A stretch of 52,231 nt of DNA from a bacterium HR17 (GTDB lineage Bacteria > Armatimonadota > Fervidibacteria > Fervidibacterales > Fervidibacteraceae), in contig BEHT01000024.1 of NCBI GenBank assembly GCA_002898575.1, positions 1 through 52,231 of the forward strand, written 5' to 3'. Shown here piece after piece: positions 23,510-31,313 of the stretch. Position 1 is the stretch's first letter. Every line of letters starts with the position of its first letter. The notes below the pieces were generated by a model. The model was not told the origin of the DNA and searched no databases. It worked only from the letters and a program-made list of their open reading frames with translations. A program made the translations under genes and the position numbers.

Positions 23510-24288
23510 TGGAGCCGGAACAACCGCTCCCATGCCTTCAACGCCTCCACTAGCGGGGCGACGGTCGTGTCGGTATGGAAAGGCGTGACGGTCACATAGT
23601 CGTTGGCGAGTTCCGTCACATCGGTGCCGGGGACGGTCTCGCAGAGGGGACGCTCTGAACCGCGCCAAAAGTAGGTGCGCCCTTGCGGGTCGCAGCGCCG
23701 TTCAGGCGCCCCCTCATAACGCTTGCAGCCCCGCCGCGTGATGCGCAGCCCCTTCACCCGCTCAAGAGGCAGGTTGGGCACATTGGCGTTTAAAAACACG
23801 CCGTCAGGTAAATCAGTTTCCAGCAACTGCCGCGCCAGCCATTGAGCGACCTTCGCGGCGGTCGCGTAGTGCAAGTGGTTGAAGTCACCGATAGAAATGG
23901 CGAAGGCTTTCACTCCGTTCAACGCTGCCTCGCGGGCGACGGCGACCGTGCCAGAGTAAATCACATCGTTGCCGACATTTGGACCGTCATTGATGCCCCC
24001 GATGACCAAATCGGGCGGGTGGGGACAAAGAACGCGGATGCCCAACACGACGCAATCGGCAGGCATCCCGTTGCACGCGTAAACGACATCGCCGTCCACA
24101 TCGCGCCGCTCAAACACCCGCAACGGTTTGTGGAGCGTGATAGCGTGGCTGCACGAACTGCGCGGGCGGTCAGGCGCGATGACGACGACCTCGCCGATTT
24201 CCTTCATTGCCCGCTTCAGGTGGAGCAACCCTTCGGCGTGCACACCGTCGTCGTTGCTCAGCAACATCAGGGGTCGTTGGCGTCGCAT
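23506..24288 (-). CDS. surE: 5'/3'-nucleotidase SurE
   Basis: 260 residues, normal length. SurE is a cytoplasmic metal-dependent phosphatase acting on nucleoside monophosphates. Metal-site motifs are visible: LLSNDDGVHAEG at the N-terminus, APDRPRSSCSHAIT, and GGINDGPNVGNDVIYSGTV in the middle. The late VTELANDYVTVTPFHTD is also typical. The gene directly follows the palindromic array that separates it from serA, and it overlaps mutY by four bases. Confidence 0.95.
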   Translation of the reverse strand: MRRQRPLMLLSNDDGVHAEGLLHLKRAMKEIGEVVVIAPDRPRSSCSHAITLHKPLRVFERRDVDGDVVYACNGMPADCVVLGIRVLCPHPPDLVIGGINDGPNVGNDVIYSGTVAVAREAALNGVKAFAISIGDFNHLHYATAAKVAQWLARQLLETDLPDGVFLNANVPNLPLERVKGLRITRRGCKRYEGAPERRCDPQGRTYFWRGSERPLCETVPGTDVTELANDYVTVTPFHTDTTVAPLVEALKAWERLFRLQ

Positions 24289-24317
24289 CTGCCCTCACCG
24301 TCGGTCAAAGAGCCCAA

Positions 24318-24688
24318 TCGGAGGGCGCATCTCCCGATGCGCCGTTTTGCGGCGGCTCAGAGAGCCGCCCTCCGAACGAACCTTCAGCAACTCGGCGGGC
24401 GCGTCTTCTGACGCGTCGCCTTTCTTCGGCGGCTCAGGAGAGCCGCCCTCCGAACGAACTTTCAACAGCGCCTCGGAGGGCGCATCTCCCGATGCGCCGT
24501 CTTGCGGCGGCTCAGAGAGCCGCCCTCCGAACGAACCTTCAGCAACTCGGCGGGCGCGTCTTCTGACGCGTCGCCTTTCTTCGGCGGCTCAGGAGAGCCG
24601 CCCTCCGAACGAACTTTCAACAGTGCCTCGGAGGGCGCATCTCCCGATGCGCCGTCTTTCTTCGGCGGCTCAGAGAGCCGCCCTCCGA
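24318..24688. repeat. Tandem array of five palindromic composite elements (155-bp higher-order period)
   Basis: Five elements lie at 24318-24375, 24392-24453, 24473-24530, 24547-24608 and 24628-24688. They are joined by spacers of 16 (ACGAACCTTCAGCAAC) and 19 bases in alternation, giving a 155-base period. Each element begins TCGGAGGGC (or TCGGCGGGC) and ends GCCCTCCGA, and contains two hairpins. Arm one is GGCGCATC/GATGCGCC in odd elements and CGCGTC/GACGCG in even ones. Arm two is GGCGGCTC/GAGCCGCC. The array fills the whole gap between serA and surE, so any shared transcript must pass through it. No T-run follows, so it is not a classic terminator. Open frames across it are artefacts of its composition. 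Confidence 0.9.
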
Positions 24689-24724
24689 GCAAACCCTGTT
24701 GCCTTCGTGCGGGACATCGTGCCG

Positions 24725-26344
24725 CTACTTCGGTGCGGGCAGCGGTGGACCGAAATCCACCTGCCGTGCGTCCACGATGGCGTCATGTGCTGTGCGCAGC
24801 TGCGCCAGCAGTTCGGGCGGAGCGGGCGTGTCCACCATGATGACCATGATGGCGTGACCGCCCAGTTCCTTGCGCCCGACCTGCATGAAAGCGATGTTGA
24901 TGTTGTTTTGCCCCAACAGCGTCCCGACTCGTCCGATGATGCCGGGGCGGTCAACCTGCTCCACGACGATGGCGTGCCCTTCGGGCGCGACATCCACACG
25001 GTAGCCGTTGATTTGCACGAGGCGCGGTCCGACGCCTTGAAAAACCGTCCCCGCCACTGACCCCTCTTCCACATTGGTGCGCACTGTCGCCGTGATGAGC
25101 GAGGCATAATCAGTCGGCTGCAATTGGCGCTCCTCTATGACCCGAATGCCCCGCCCGCGCGCCAAGGCGGGGGCGTTGACGAAGTTGACCGTTTCGGGCA
25201 AACGCATCTCCATTAAGCCCTTCAAAAAAGCCCGCGTTAGCGGCTCGGTTTCCGTTTCGGCAATTTGACCCGCAAAGTTAAGCCGCACCTCTTCCACCCG
25301 CCCTTGACAGAACTGGCTGAGGAAGCGTCCCATGCGGTCGGCGAGGTGCATGAAGGGGCGCAACGCTTGCAGGACATCGGGTGGGATGGCGGGCAAATTG
25401 ACGGCAGTCGTCGGGAAATCGCCCCGCAGCACGGCGAGGACTTGCTTGGCAACTTCCATTGCCGCTTCCTCTTGGGCTTCCTTCGCCGACGCCCCCAAAT
25501 GGGGCGTCACGACGACATGGGGCAACTGCACCAGTCGGGCACTGACCGTTCCCTCTTTGGGCGGCTCATGTTCCAACACATCCAACGCCGCGCCTGCCAG
25601 CCGTCCATTGACCAACGCCTCGTAGAGCGCCGCTTCGTCCACGATGCCGCCCCGCGCCGTATTGATCAAAACCGCCGTCGGCTTCATCAACGCCAGCGTG
25701 CGGGCGTTCACCAGATGGCGCGTCTCTTTGGTCAAAGGCACATGCACCGAGACGATATCGGCATCGCGCAGCAACTCGTCCAACTCCCGCAACTCAATAC
25801 CCAACTGGCGCGCCCGCTCTTGTGTAATGAACGGGTCACAGCCTAACACGCGCATCCCGAAGGCTTTGGCGTAGCGGGCGACCTGCGTGCCGATGCGCCC
25901 CAGCCCGATGATGCCCATCGTCTTGCCCTGCAATTGTGTCCCGACGAATTTCGTCCGCTCCCATTTGCCTTCCCGCACCGATTGCCACGCTTGCGGGATT
26001 TTGCGCAACAGCGCCAACAATAACGCGAAGGTATGTTCCGCTGTCGCCGTCGTCACCGCTGACGGTGCGTTGACGACGAAAATGCCGCGTTCCGTCGCGG
26101 CGTCCACATCAATGTTGTCCACACCGATGCCCGCACGCCCGATAACTTTCAAGCGCCTTCCGTGCTCAATGACGCGGCGGGTCACCCTCGTCCCGCTGCG
26201 GACGATGAGCGCATCGTAATCGCCGATATGCTGACAAAGTTCGTCCTCGCTGAGTTTTGGGCGCACCTCTACCTCGGCAATTTCCCGCAGCAACGCGATG
26301 CCTGTTTCCTCCAGCGGGTCCGCGATGAGCACGCGATAACGCAA
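24725..26344 (-). CDS. serA: D-3-phosphoglycerate dehydrogenase
   Basis: 539 residues if the TTG at 26344 starts it. AGGAGGTG ends nine bases before that TTG, whereas the GTG at 26356 is part of that ribosome site. The protein then begins LRYRVLIADPL, as in the family. It makes 3-phosphohydroxypyruvate in serine synthesis. Visible are the NAD loop GIIGLGRIG, the catalytic Arg in INTARGGIVDE, the Glu in LDVLEHEPP and the His in VVTPHLGASAKEAQ. The intervening ASB domain follows, then a C-terminal ACT domain (HAIVVEQVDRPGIIGRVG), which usually mediates serine inhibition. Full-length three-domain type. Confidence 0.93.
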   Translation of the reverse strand: MRYRVLIADPLEETGIALLREIAEVEVRPKLSEDELCQHIGDYDALIVRSGTRVTRRVIEHGRRLKVIGRAGIGVDNIDVDAATERGIFVVNAPSAVTTATAEHTFALLLALLRKIPQAWQSVREGKWERTKFVGTQLQGKTMGIIGLGRIGTQVARYAKAFGMRVLGCDPFITQERARQLGIELRELDELLRDADIVSVHVPLTKETRHLVNARTLALMKPTAVLINTARGGIVDEAALYEALVNGRLAGAALDVLEHEPPKEGTVSARLVQLPHVVVTPHLGASAKEAQEEAAMEVAKQVLAVLRGDFPTTAVNLPAIPPDVLQALRPFMHLADRMGRFLSQFCQGRVEEVRLNFAGQIAETETEPLTRAFLKGLMEMRLPETVNFVNAPALARGRGIRVIEERQLQPTDYASLITATVRTNVEEGSVAGTVFQGVGPRLVQINGYRVDVAPEGHAIVVEQVDRPGIIGRVGTLLGQNNINIAFMQVGRKELGGHAIMVIMVDTPAPPELLAQLRTAHDAIVDARQVDFGPPLPAPK

Positions 26345-26365
26345 CGCAAGAGGCACCTCCTGTTT

Positions 26366-27340
26366 TCATTTGCCCCGGACCAAGCGGACGGCGGCGGACA
26401 GCGTTTCCAACTTGCGCCGCGCATCGGTGCGGGGCAGAAACTCCAAACCGCAGTTGGGGTTGACATGTAAACGGTCGGCGCCGACGACGGTGACGACCCA
26501 TTCAATCCGCTGCGCCAATTCGCTGACAGGCTCAGGTTTGATGTTGCGCGCGTCCACGATGCCGTAGCCCAACACTTTGTCAGGTGGGAAACCTACCTGC
26601 ACCAACTCCGCATTGCGGTTGTCCTCGCCGCTGCAAAAGTCCAGCCCGACGATGTGAACGGGCAACGCCATCAGCGCGTCCCACACCTTGCTGGCATCAG
26701 CGAAAAAGGTGTAGAGGGCGAAAGGTACGCTCACGCCGTCCACGACTCGGCGGATAGCGTCCGCCCACAACGATGCGTCTTCGGGGTGGAACAAAATCGC
26801 GGGTTCGCTCAACTGGATGAGCGGGGCGCCTGCCGCTTGCAGCGCTTTCGCTTCCTCGTTCCAAATGGCGGCGACATCAAAGAGCAAGTCGGCGAAATAC
26901 TTATAGTGCTCGTTCAGGCTGAGTTTAGCGAAAGTGTACGGTCCTGTCAGGACAGGCTTAACGGGCACCCCGTTTGCCCACTGGCGGGCTTTCTCAAAGT
27001 CCCGCACGACCAACGGCTCTTTGCGCCGCAACTTGCCGACGATGACGGGTTGGCGAAAATAAAAGTTGTTGTCAAACCAGCGCAACAACCCGCCCCGTTG
27101 CGTCCCGTCCAGTTTGCGTGCCAGGTAACTGAGGGCATCGTCCCATCGGACTTGCCCGTCCGTCACCAACTCAACGCCCGCTTCAATCTGCTCGCGGATG
27201 ACGCCTTCCGTCACTTCGTCGTAAACCCGTTCCAGTTCATCGTCGCCGAGTTTGCCATCTTCCCATGCGGCGATGGCACGGCGCAACCGCTGGTCGGTTT
27301 CCGAAATTTTCGGGTAGTTGTCCACGACGGTGATGACCAT
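26366..27340 (-). CDS. MetE-like (core, C-terminal type) methyltransferase lacking the HxC zinc motif
   Basis: 324 residues from the ATG at 27340, with GGAGGGGG six bases upstream. It matches only the C-terminal TIM-barrel of cobalamin-independent methionine synthase, as do short archaeal forms. Visible landmarks are VTDGQVRWDD, VLTGPYTFAKLS, IQLSEPAI, IVDARNIKPE and HVNPNCGLEFLPR, the last holding the usual C-terminal zinc Cys. Where MetE normally has a His-X-Cys zinc pair, this protein reads ALYTFFAD, and a Cys appears later in GLDFCSG. It may use a different metal geometry or act on another methyl acceptor. It lies 21 bases upstream of serA, so probably co-transcribed. The fold is clear; methionine synthase activity is uncertain. 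Confidence 0.75.
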   Translation of the reverse strand: MVITVVDNYPKISETDQRLRRAIAAWEDGKLGDDELERVYDEVTEGVIREQIEAGVELVTDGQVRWDDALSYLARKLDGTQRGGLLRWFDNNFYFRQPVIVGKLRRKEPLVVRDFEKARQWANGVPVKPVLTGPYTFAKLSLNEHYKYFADLLFDVAAIWNEEAKALQAAGAPLIQLSEPAILFHPEDASLWADAIRRVVDGVSVPFALYTFFADASKVWDALMALPVHIVGLDFCSGEDNRNAELVQVGFPPDKVLGYGIVDARNIKPEPVSELAQRIEWVVTVVGADRLHVNPNCGLEFLPRTDARRKLETLSAAVRLVRGK

Positions 27341-27367
27341 TGATGTCCCCCTCCATGCCGAGTTTGT

Positions 27368-27388
27368 TGCCACGCAAATTTTGTGGCA
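27368..27388. promoter_or_regulatory. Inverted repeat in the divergent MetE-like / phosphoesterase gap
   Basis: TGCCAC at 27368-27373 and GTGGCA at 27383-27388 flank a nine-base AT-rich centre. It lies in the 97-base gap between divergent genes and could be an operator. No promoter elements are clear beside it. Confidence 0.3.
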
Positions 27389-27437
27389 GACTTCGGCAGC
27401 GTGCGTGGAACGCGTTCGGTGACAGGACGGTGACGAT

Positions 27438-28235
27438 ATGACCCCAGAATGGCTAATGGCATTCACCGCAGGCGCGTTGTTGGGTTACGGCGTTTGGGAG
27501 AGTTTTCAGGTGCGCTTGCAGCGTTACACGATCGCCAACGCCAAAGTGCCCGCAACGCGCAACCCGCTGCGTATCGCCCACCTCAGCGATTTGCACCTGA
27601 GCCGCTTTGGCTACAAAGAGCGCAGAGCGGTCGCGCTTATCGCCCAGTGGCGTCCCCATTGCATCGCCCTGACGGGTGATGTGACGGCGTGGCGGCGGGC
27701 GTTGCCGGCTGTGCAGGAGTTTTTTCGCGCCCTGACCGCTATCGCCCCCGTTTACGCGGTGGAAGGCAACGCCGAAGCGGCGAACGCGCTGACCGAAACA
27801 TTAGCAACGCTGCTCCGCCGATGCGGCGGGTATTGGCTGCGCAACGAAGCCGTGCCGTTTGGCGACGGCGTTTGGGTTGCGGGTACCGACGACCCTCACC
27901 GTCACCGTGCTGACGCCGCCAAAGCGTTGGCGTCCGTGCCCGATGACGCTTTTTGCGTGCTCCTCACCCATTCGCCCGACATCATCGTCCAGCCAGCGGC
28001 GCTCAAAGCGGACTTGATTTTGTGCGGGCACACCCATGGTGGGCAAATTCGGCTGCCGTTTATCGGCGCCCTCTACATCCGCGCCCGACGCATCCCACGC
28101 CGCTACGCGTGGGGTTGCCACCCATTGCCCAACGGGACAGTGCTCATCACGACCTGCGGCGTCGGCACGACGCGGTTGCCCCTGCGGTTCTTTTGCCCGC
28201 CCGAAGTCGTCGGGGTCGCCGTGCAGAGCCCGTGA
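27438..28235 (+). CDS. Membrane-anchored calcineurin-like phosphoesterase (YkuE/LpxG type)
   Basis: 265 residues. A short hydrophobic N-terminus (about 5-18) is likely an anchor. The metallophosphoesterase motifs appear in order: HLSDLHLSRFG, LTGDVT, then EGNAE, LTHSPD and CGHTHGGQIRLP. This arrangement matches the YkuE / UDP-2,3-diacylglucosamine hydrolase-like family acting at the membrane. The third motif is normally GNH(D/E); here the His is replaced by Ala. That His usually assists catalysis, so activity may be altered. Start is the ATG at 27438 with GGACGGTGA shortly before it. Substrate unknown. Confidence 0.8.
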   Translation: MTPEWLMAFTAGALLGYGVWESFQVRLQRYTIANAKVPATRNPLRIAHLSDLHLSRFGYKERRAVALIAQWRPHCIALTGDVTAWRRALPAVQEFFRALTAIAPVYAVEGNAEAANALTETLATLLRRCGGYWLRNEAVPFGDGVWVAGTDDPHRHRADAAKALASVPDDAFCVLLTHSPDIIVQPAALKADLILCGHTHGGQIRLPFIGALYIRARRIPRRYAWGCHPLPNGTVLITTCGVGTTRLPLRFFCPPEVVGVAVQSP

Positions 28236-28270
28236 AGGGCAACCGCACGCCGTGCCTTTGTGGCGGCAAG

Positions 28271-28279
28271 TGCTACATT
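28271..28279 (+). promoter_or_regulatory. Extended -10 promoter candidate for purF
   Basis: TGCTACATT lies 23 bases before the purF start. It resembles the TGCTATAAT and TGCTACAAT boxes before yqeY and trmFO in this window. No good -35 box is seen. Confidence 0.35.
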
Positions 28280-28302
28280 TTTGTGTGCGGAGGCGCATGG
28301 TC

Positions 28303-29787
28303 ATGAGCGCCCAAACGGGTTACGCCATCTTGAGCGAAGGGTTGCCTGAAGAGTGCGGCGTGTTCGGCGTTTACGCGCCCGGCGACGATGTCGCCCGCAT
28401 CGCTTACTTCGGCTTGTTTGCGCTGCAGCATCGCGGGCAAGAGAGCGCAGGCATCGCCGTCGCCGACGGGCGCACCGTTAAAGTCCACAAGCGCATGGGG
28501 TTGGTCTCGCAAGTTTTTGACGAAGAAACGCTGTCAGGCATGCAAGGACACATCGCCATCGGGCATACCCGCTACTCCACGACAGGCGCTTCCAACCTTG
28601 CCAACGCCCAACCGCTGTTGGAATATCATCGGGGCATGCCTTTCGCTTTGGGGCACAACGGCAATTTGGTCAACGCCCTGGAACTGCGCCGTGGTTTGGA
28701 ACGGTTGGGGTTTCGTTTTGATGGCACCAGCGACAGCGAAATCATCGCCAAACTCGTCGCCAGTCTGGACGAACTGGATTTTGAGCGGGCACTGATGGCA
28801 GCCGTTCGGCAGTTACGCGGGGCGTTTTCGTTGGTCTTGATGACGCCGACGCAACTGTTTGCCGTTCGCGACCCTTATGGCGTCCGCCCGTTGGTCGTCG
28901 GCAAACTCAACGGCTCCCACTGGGTCATTGCCTCGGAAACTTGCGCCCTCAACCCTGTCGGCGCCGTTTATGTCCGCGATGTGGAGCCAGGCGAATTGGT
29001 CGTCGTGGACGACAAAGGCTTGCACATCGTCCGATGGACAGACGAAATTTGCCCGGCGTTGTGCCTGTTTGAGTTCGTTTACTTGGCGCGCCCTGACAGC
29101 CACCTTTACCAGCACAATGTCCACATGGCGCGGCGGCGCATGGGGCAAATCCTCGCCCAAGAACATCCCGCAGATGCCGACATCGTGATCCCTGTCCCTG
29201 ACACGGGGATCCCCGCCGCTATCGGTTACGCCGAAGCGTCAGGCATCCCTTACGCAGAAGGCTTCATCAAAAACCGCTACATCCATCGGACTTTCATCCA
29301 ACCGAGCCAACGGCAACGCGAACTGGGGGTGCGCATTAAACTCACACCCATCCGCGAAGTGTTGGAAGGCAAACGGGTCGTCGTTGTGGAAGACAGCATC
29401 GTGCGAGGCACGACGACCCGCGCCATCGTGGCGATGCTGCGGGAAGCGGGCGCCAAAGAAATCCATGTGCGGGTCAGTTCGCCGCCTTACCGGTTCCCCT
29501 GCTTTTACGGCATTGACACTTGTGCCCGCAGCGAACTGATCGCGGCGCAACTGGACGAAGAGGAAATTCGCCGCTACATCGGTGCCGACAGTTTGGGCTA
29601 CTTGAGTTTGGAAGGGCTGCTGAAAGCCGTCGGCGGCGACGCCGATCGGTTTTGCCGCGCCTGCTTTGACGGCAAGTATCCCATCCCCATCCCCGAACAT
29701 TTACGCCTGAGCAAACACCTGTTTGAAACCGACGAACTGTTGCCCGTGCACGCTGGCGAACAGCCCCGCAGGGGCGTCAACAGGTGA
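28303..29787 (+). CDS. purF: Amidophosphoribosyltransferase
   Basis: 494 residues from the ATG at 28303, nine bases after GGAGG. An ATG six bases earlier is too close. PurF makes phosphoribosylamine, the first step of purine synthesis. A 17-residue propeptide precedes the nucleophile Cys18 (EECGVFGVY), which becomes the N-terminus after cleavage. The glutaminase part has HRGQESAG, GHTRYSTTG and GHNGNLVN. The transferase part has the PRPP loop VVVEDSIVRGTTT. Cysteines in CLFEFVYLARPDS, FPCFYG and FCRACFDG fit the [4Fe-4S]-containing Bacillus-type enzyme. Normal length. Confidence 0.96.
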   Translation: MSAQTGYAILSEGLPEECGVFGVYAPGDDVARIAYFGLFALQHRGQESAGIAVADGRTVKVHKRMGLVSQVFDEETLSGMQGHIAIGHTRYSTTGASNLANAQPLLEYHRGMPFALGHNGNLVNALELRRGLERLGFRFDGTSDSEIIAKLVASLDELDFERALMAAVRQLRGAFSLVLMTPTQLFAVRDPYGVRPLVVGKLNGSHWVIASETCALNPVGAVYVRDVEPGELVVVDDKGLHIVRWTDEICPALCLFEFVYLARPDSHLYQHNVHMARRRMGQILAQEHPADADIVIPVPDTGIPAAIGYAEASGIPYAEGFIKNRYIHRTFIQPSQRQRELGVRIKLTPIREVLEGKRVVVVEDSIVRGTTTRAIVAMLREAGAKEIHVRVSSPPYRFPCFYGIDTCARSELIAAQLDEEEIRRYIGADSLGYLSLEGLLKAVGGDADRFCRACFDGKYPIPIPEHLRLSKHLFETDELLPVHAGEQPRRGVNR

Positions 29788-29833
29788 CACCCCTTTGTAT
29801 CCCGCGACGAAAGCGCTGAAGGAGTGGGGCGAA

Positions 29834-30436
29834 ATGCGTGGGTGGCAGCGATGGGTCCTGCTTGGGGCGTTGGCAAGTTGGGCGGCAGCAAGCGCGCAGG
29901 TGAGCGGCGAGTTCGCTTTGAAAGTCGTGCGCCTGCAAGGGCAAGGCGAAGTTCTTGCCGACGCCGCTTCCCGCCCGCTGCGAACGGACGCCGTTGTGCA
30001 CACCGGCGAAACGCTACGGGTGGTGCCCAACGGCGTCGTCGTGGTGCAATGGTTGCCTTACAAAGCGTTGGTGAAAGTGGAAAGCGGTGGGCAGGTGAGG
30101 TTGTCGCCCCATCGGGTGCTGCAAGTTGGGCAGGGGCGCGTGTGGATCGGCACGCCCCCACCGCCGCCGGGTGAACGGCGCTACCCGTTGCCCGTTCAAT
30201 GCGGCGCCGCCCAACTCGTCGGTTCCCCCGATGCCTTTTTCAGTGTCGCTGTGAGAAGGGACCGACATATCCTCATCTCAGTGGACGAAGGGAGCGTCTT
30301 CGTCACCGTCGGCAATTTCACCACCACTGTCCGCAAAGGACAAATGGCATTCGTTACCCCGCAAAATGCCGTCATCGGACCGCTACCGATGAGCCGCGAC
30401 GAACGGTTGCGCTGGGACATGGGCGGCGTTCGGTGA
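29834..30436 (+). CDS. Exported FecR-domain-like protein
   Basis: 200 residues from the ATG at 29834 (AAGGAG about nine bases upstream). Residues 1-22 are a signal peptide (ends ASAQ). The rest is beta-rich and follows the FecR pattern: a core with GEVLADAASRPLRTDAVVHTGETLRV, then VESGGQVRLSP, and a second half with SVDEGSVFVTVGN and VRKGQMAFVTP. There is no cytoplasmic anti-sigma part or membrane helix, so it is more likely a periplasmic or surface FecR-like protein than a signalling partner of a sigma factor. It sits between purF and the amidotransferase with short gaps. Function not known. Confidence 0.6.
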   Translation: MRGWQRWVLLGALASWAAASAQVSGEFALKVVRLQGQGEVLADAASRPLRTDAVVHTGETLRVVPNGVVVVQWLPYKALVKVESGGQVRLSPHRVLQVGQGRVWIGTPPPPPGERRYPLPVQCGAAQLVGSPDAFFSVAVRRDRHILISVDEGSVFVTVGNFTTTVRKGQMAFVTPQNAVIGPLPMSRDERLRWDMGGVR

Positions 30437-30481
30437 CGCCGCGCGTTTATGCGCCAAACTTTTCTGGCGGTGATGCCATCC

Positions 30482-31090
30482 ATGTGGCGTGTCGTCGTCA
30501 TTGACAACTACGACAGTTTCACCTACAACCTCGTCCAATACCTCGGTGAACTTGGGGCGGAAGTGTTGGTCTTTCGCAACGACGCCGTCGCCCCGGAGCG
30601 CATCGCCGAACTGGCACCGACGCACCTTGTCATTTCGCCTGGTCCGTGCACGCCAAACGAAGCAGGTATTTCCGTTGAAGTCATTCGCAGGTACGCGGGC
30701 AGACTCCCCATTTTGGGCGTTTGCTTGGGGCATCAAGCCATCGGGCAAGCCTTTGGCGGGCGCATCGTCCGTGCCAAGCGCCTGATGCACGGCAAAACTT
30801 CGCTCATCCGCCATGACGGTAAAACCATCTTCACCGATTTACCCAACCCCTTTGAAGCGACCCGCTACCACTCGCTAGTCATTGAACGCGCCAGTTTGCC
30901 CGCCTGCTTGGAAATCACCGCCGTCAGTGAAGACGACGGCGAAATCATGGGTGTGCGTCATAAAGACTTTCCACCCGCCGTCGCCCTTGAAGGCGTCCAG
31001 TTTCACCCCGAATCCATCCTGACCGCTGTCGGCAAAGACCTGCTCTGCAACTTCCTTGAACGCTGCGGCACACCGTCGGGGCGCATGTGA
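30482..31090 (+). CDS. trpG: Glutamine amidotransferase of anthranilate / aminodeoxychorismate synthase
   Basis: 202 residues from the ATG at 30482, with GGCGGTGAT about seven bases upstream. Motifs of the class I glutaminase are clear: DNYDSFTYN at the N-terminus, the oxyanion loop [11 protein letters not shown], the nucleophile Cys in [10 protein letters not shown], and the catalytic HPES near the end. It releases ammonia for anthranilate (TrpG) or aminodeoxychorismate (PabA) synthesis. Many bacteria use one protein for both, and no synthase subunit is nearby to decide. The symbol is therefore provisional (trpG/pabA). Confidence 0.9.
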   Translation: MWRVVVIDNYDSFTYNLVQYLGELGAEVLVFRNDAVAPERIAELAPTHLVISPGPCTPNEAGISVEVIRRYAGRLPILGVCLGHQAIGQAFGGRIVRAKRLMHGKTSLIRHDGKTIFTDLPNPFEATRYHSLVIERASLPACLEITAVSEDDGEIMGVRHKDFPPAVALEGVQFHPESILTAVGKDLLCNFLERCGTPSGRM

Positions 31091-31313
31091 AATACGCCCA
31101 CAAATTTGGAACGAAACAGGTCGTGTCCGACAAGGGGTCAAGTGTGGGCATCAATGGACAATCAAAGCCGTCGCCAAAGGCAACGCCTCGGTGCTGAACA
31201 AACCGTTGCCGTTGGCTGAAGGGATGGCAGTGATCACCTATCCGACAGTATGGTTCGCGCGGCTATGGCACCGTTACAGTAACAATTACTTGTGAGGTGC
31301 GAGGCGGTGAACG

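Noticed and set aside
24318-24688. CRISPR array
   Set aside because: Repeats are themselves compound palindromes of 58-62 bases, and the spacers are the same two sequences in alternation, not unique. No cas gene is near.
31091-31313. Riboswitch or RNA gene before the large ATPase
   Set aside because: I found no conserved riboswitch core, tRNA fold or strong long hairpin in these 223 bases.
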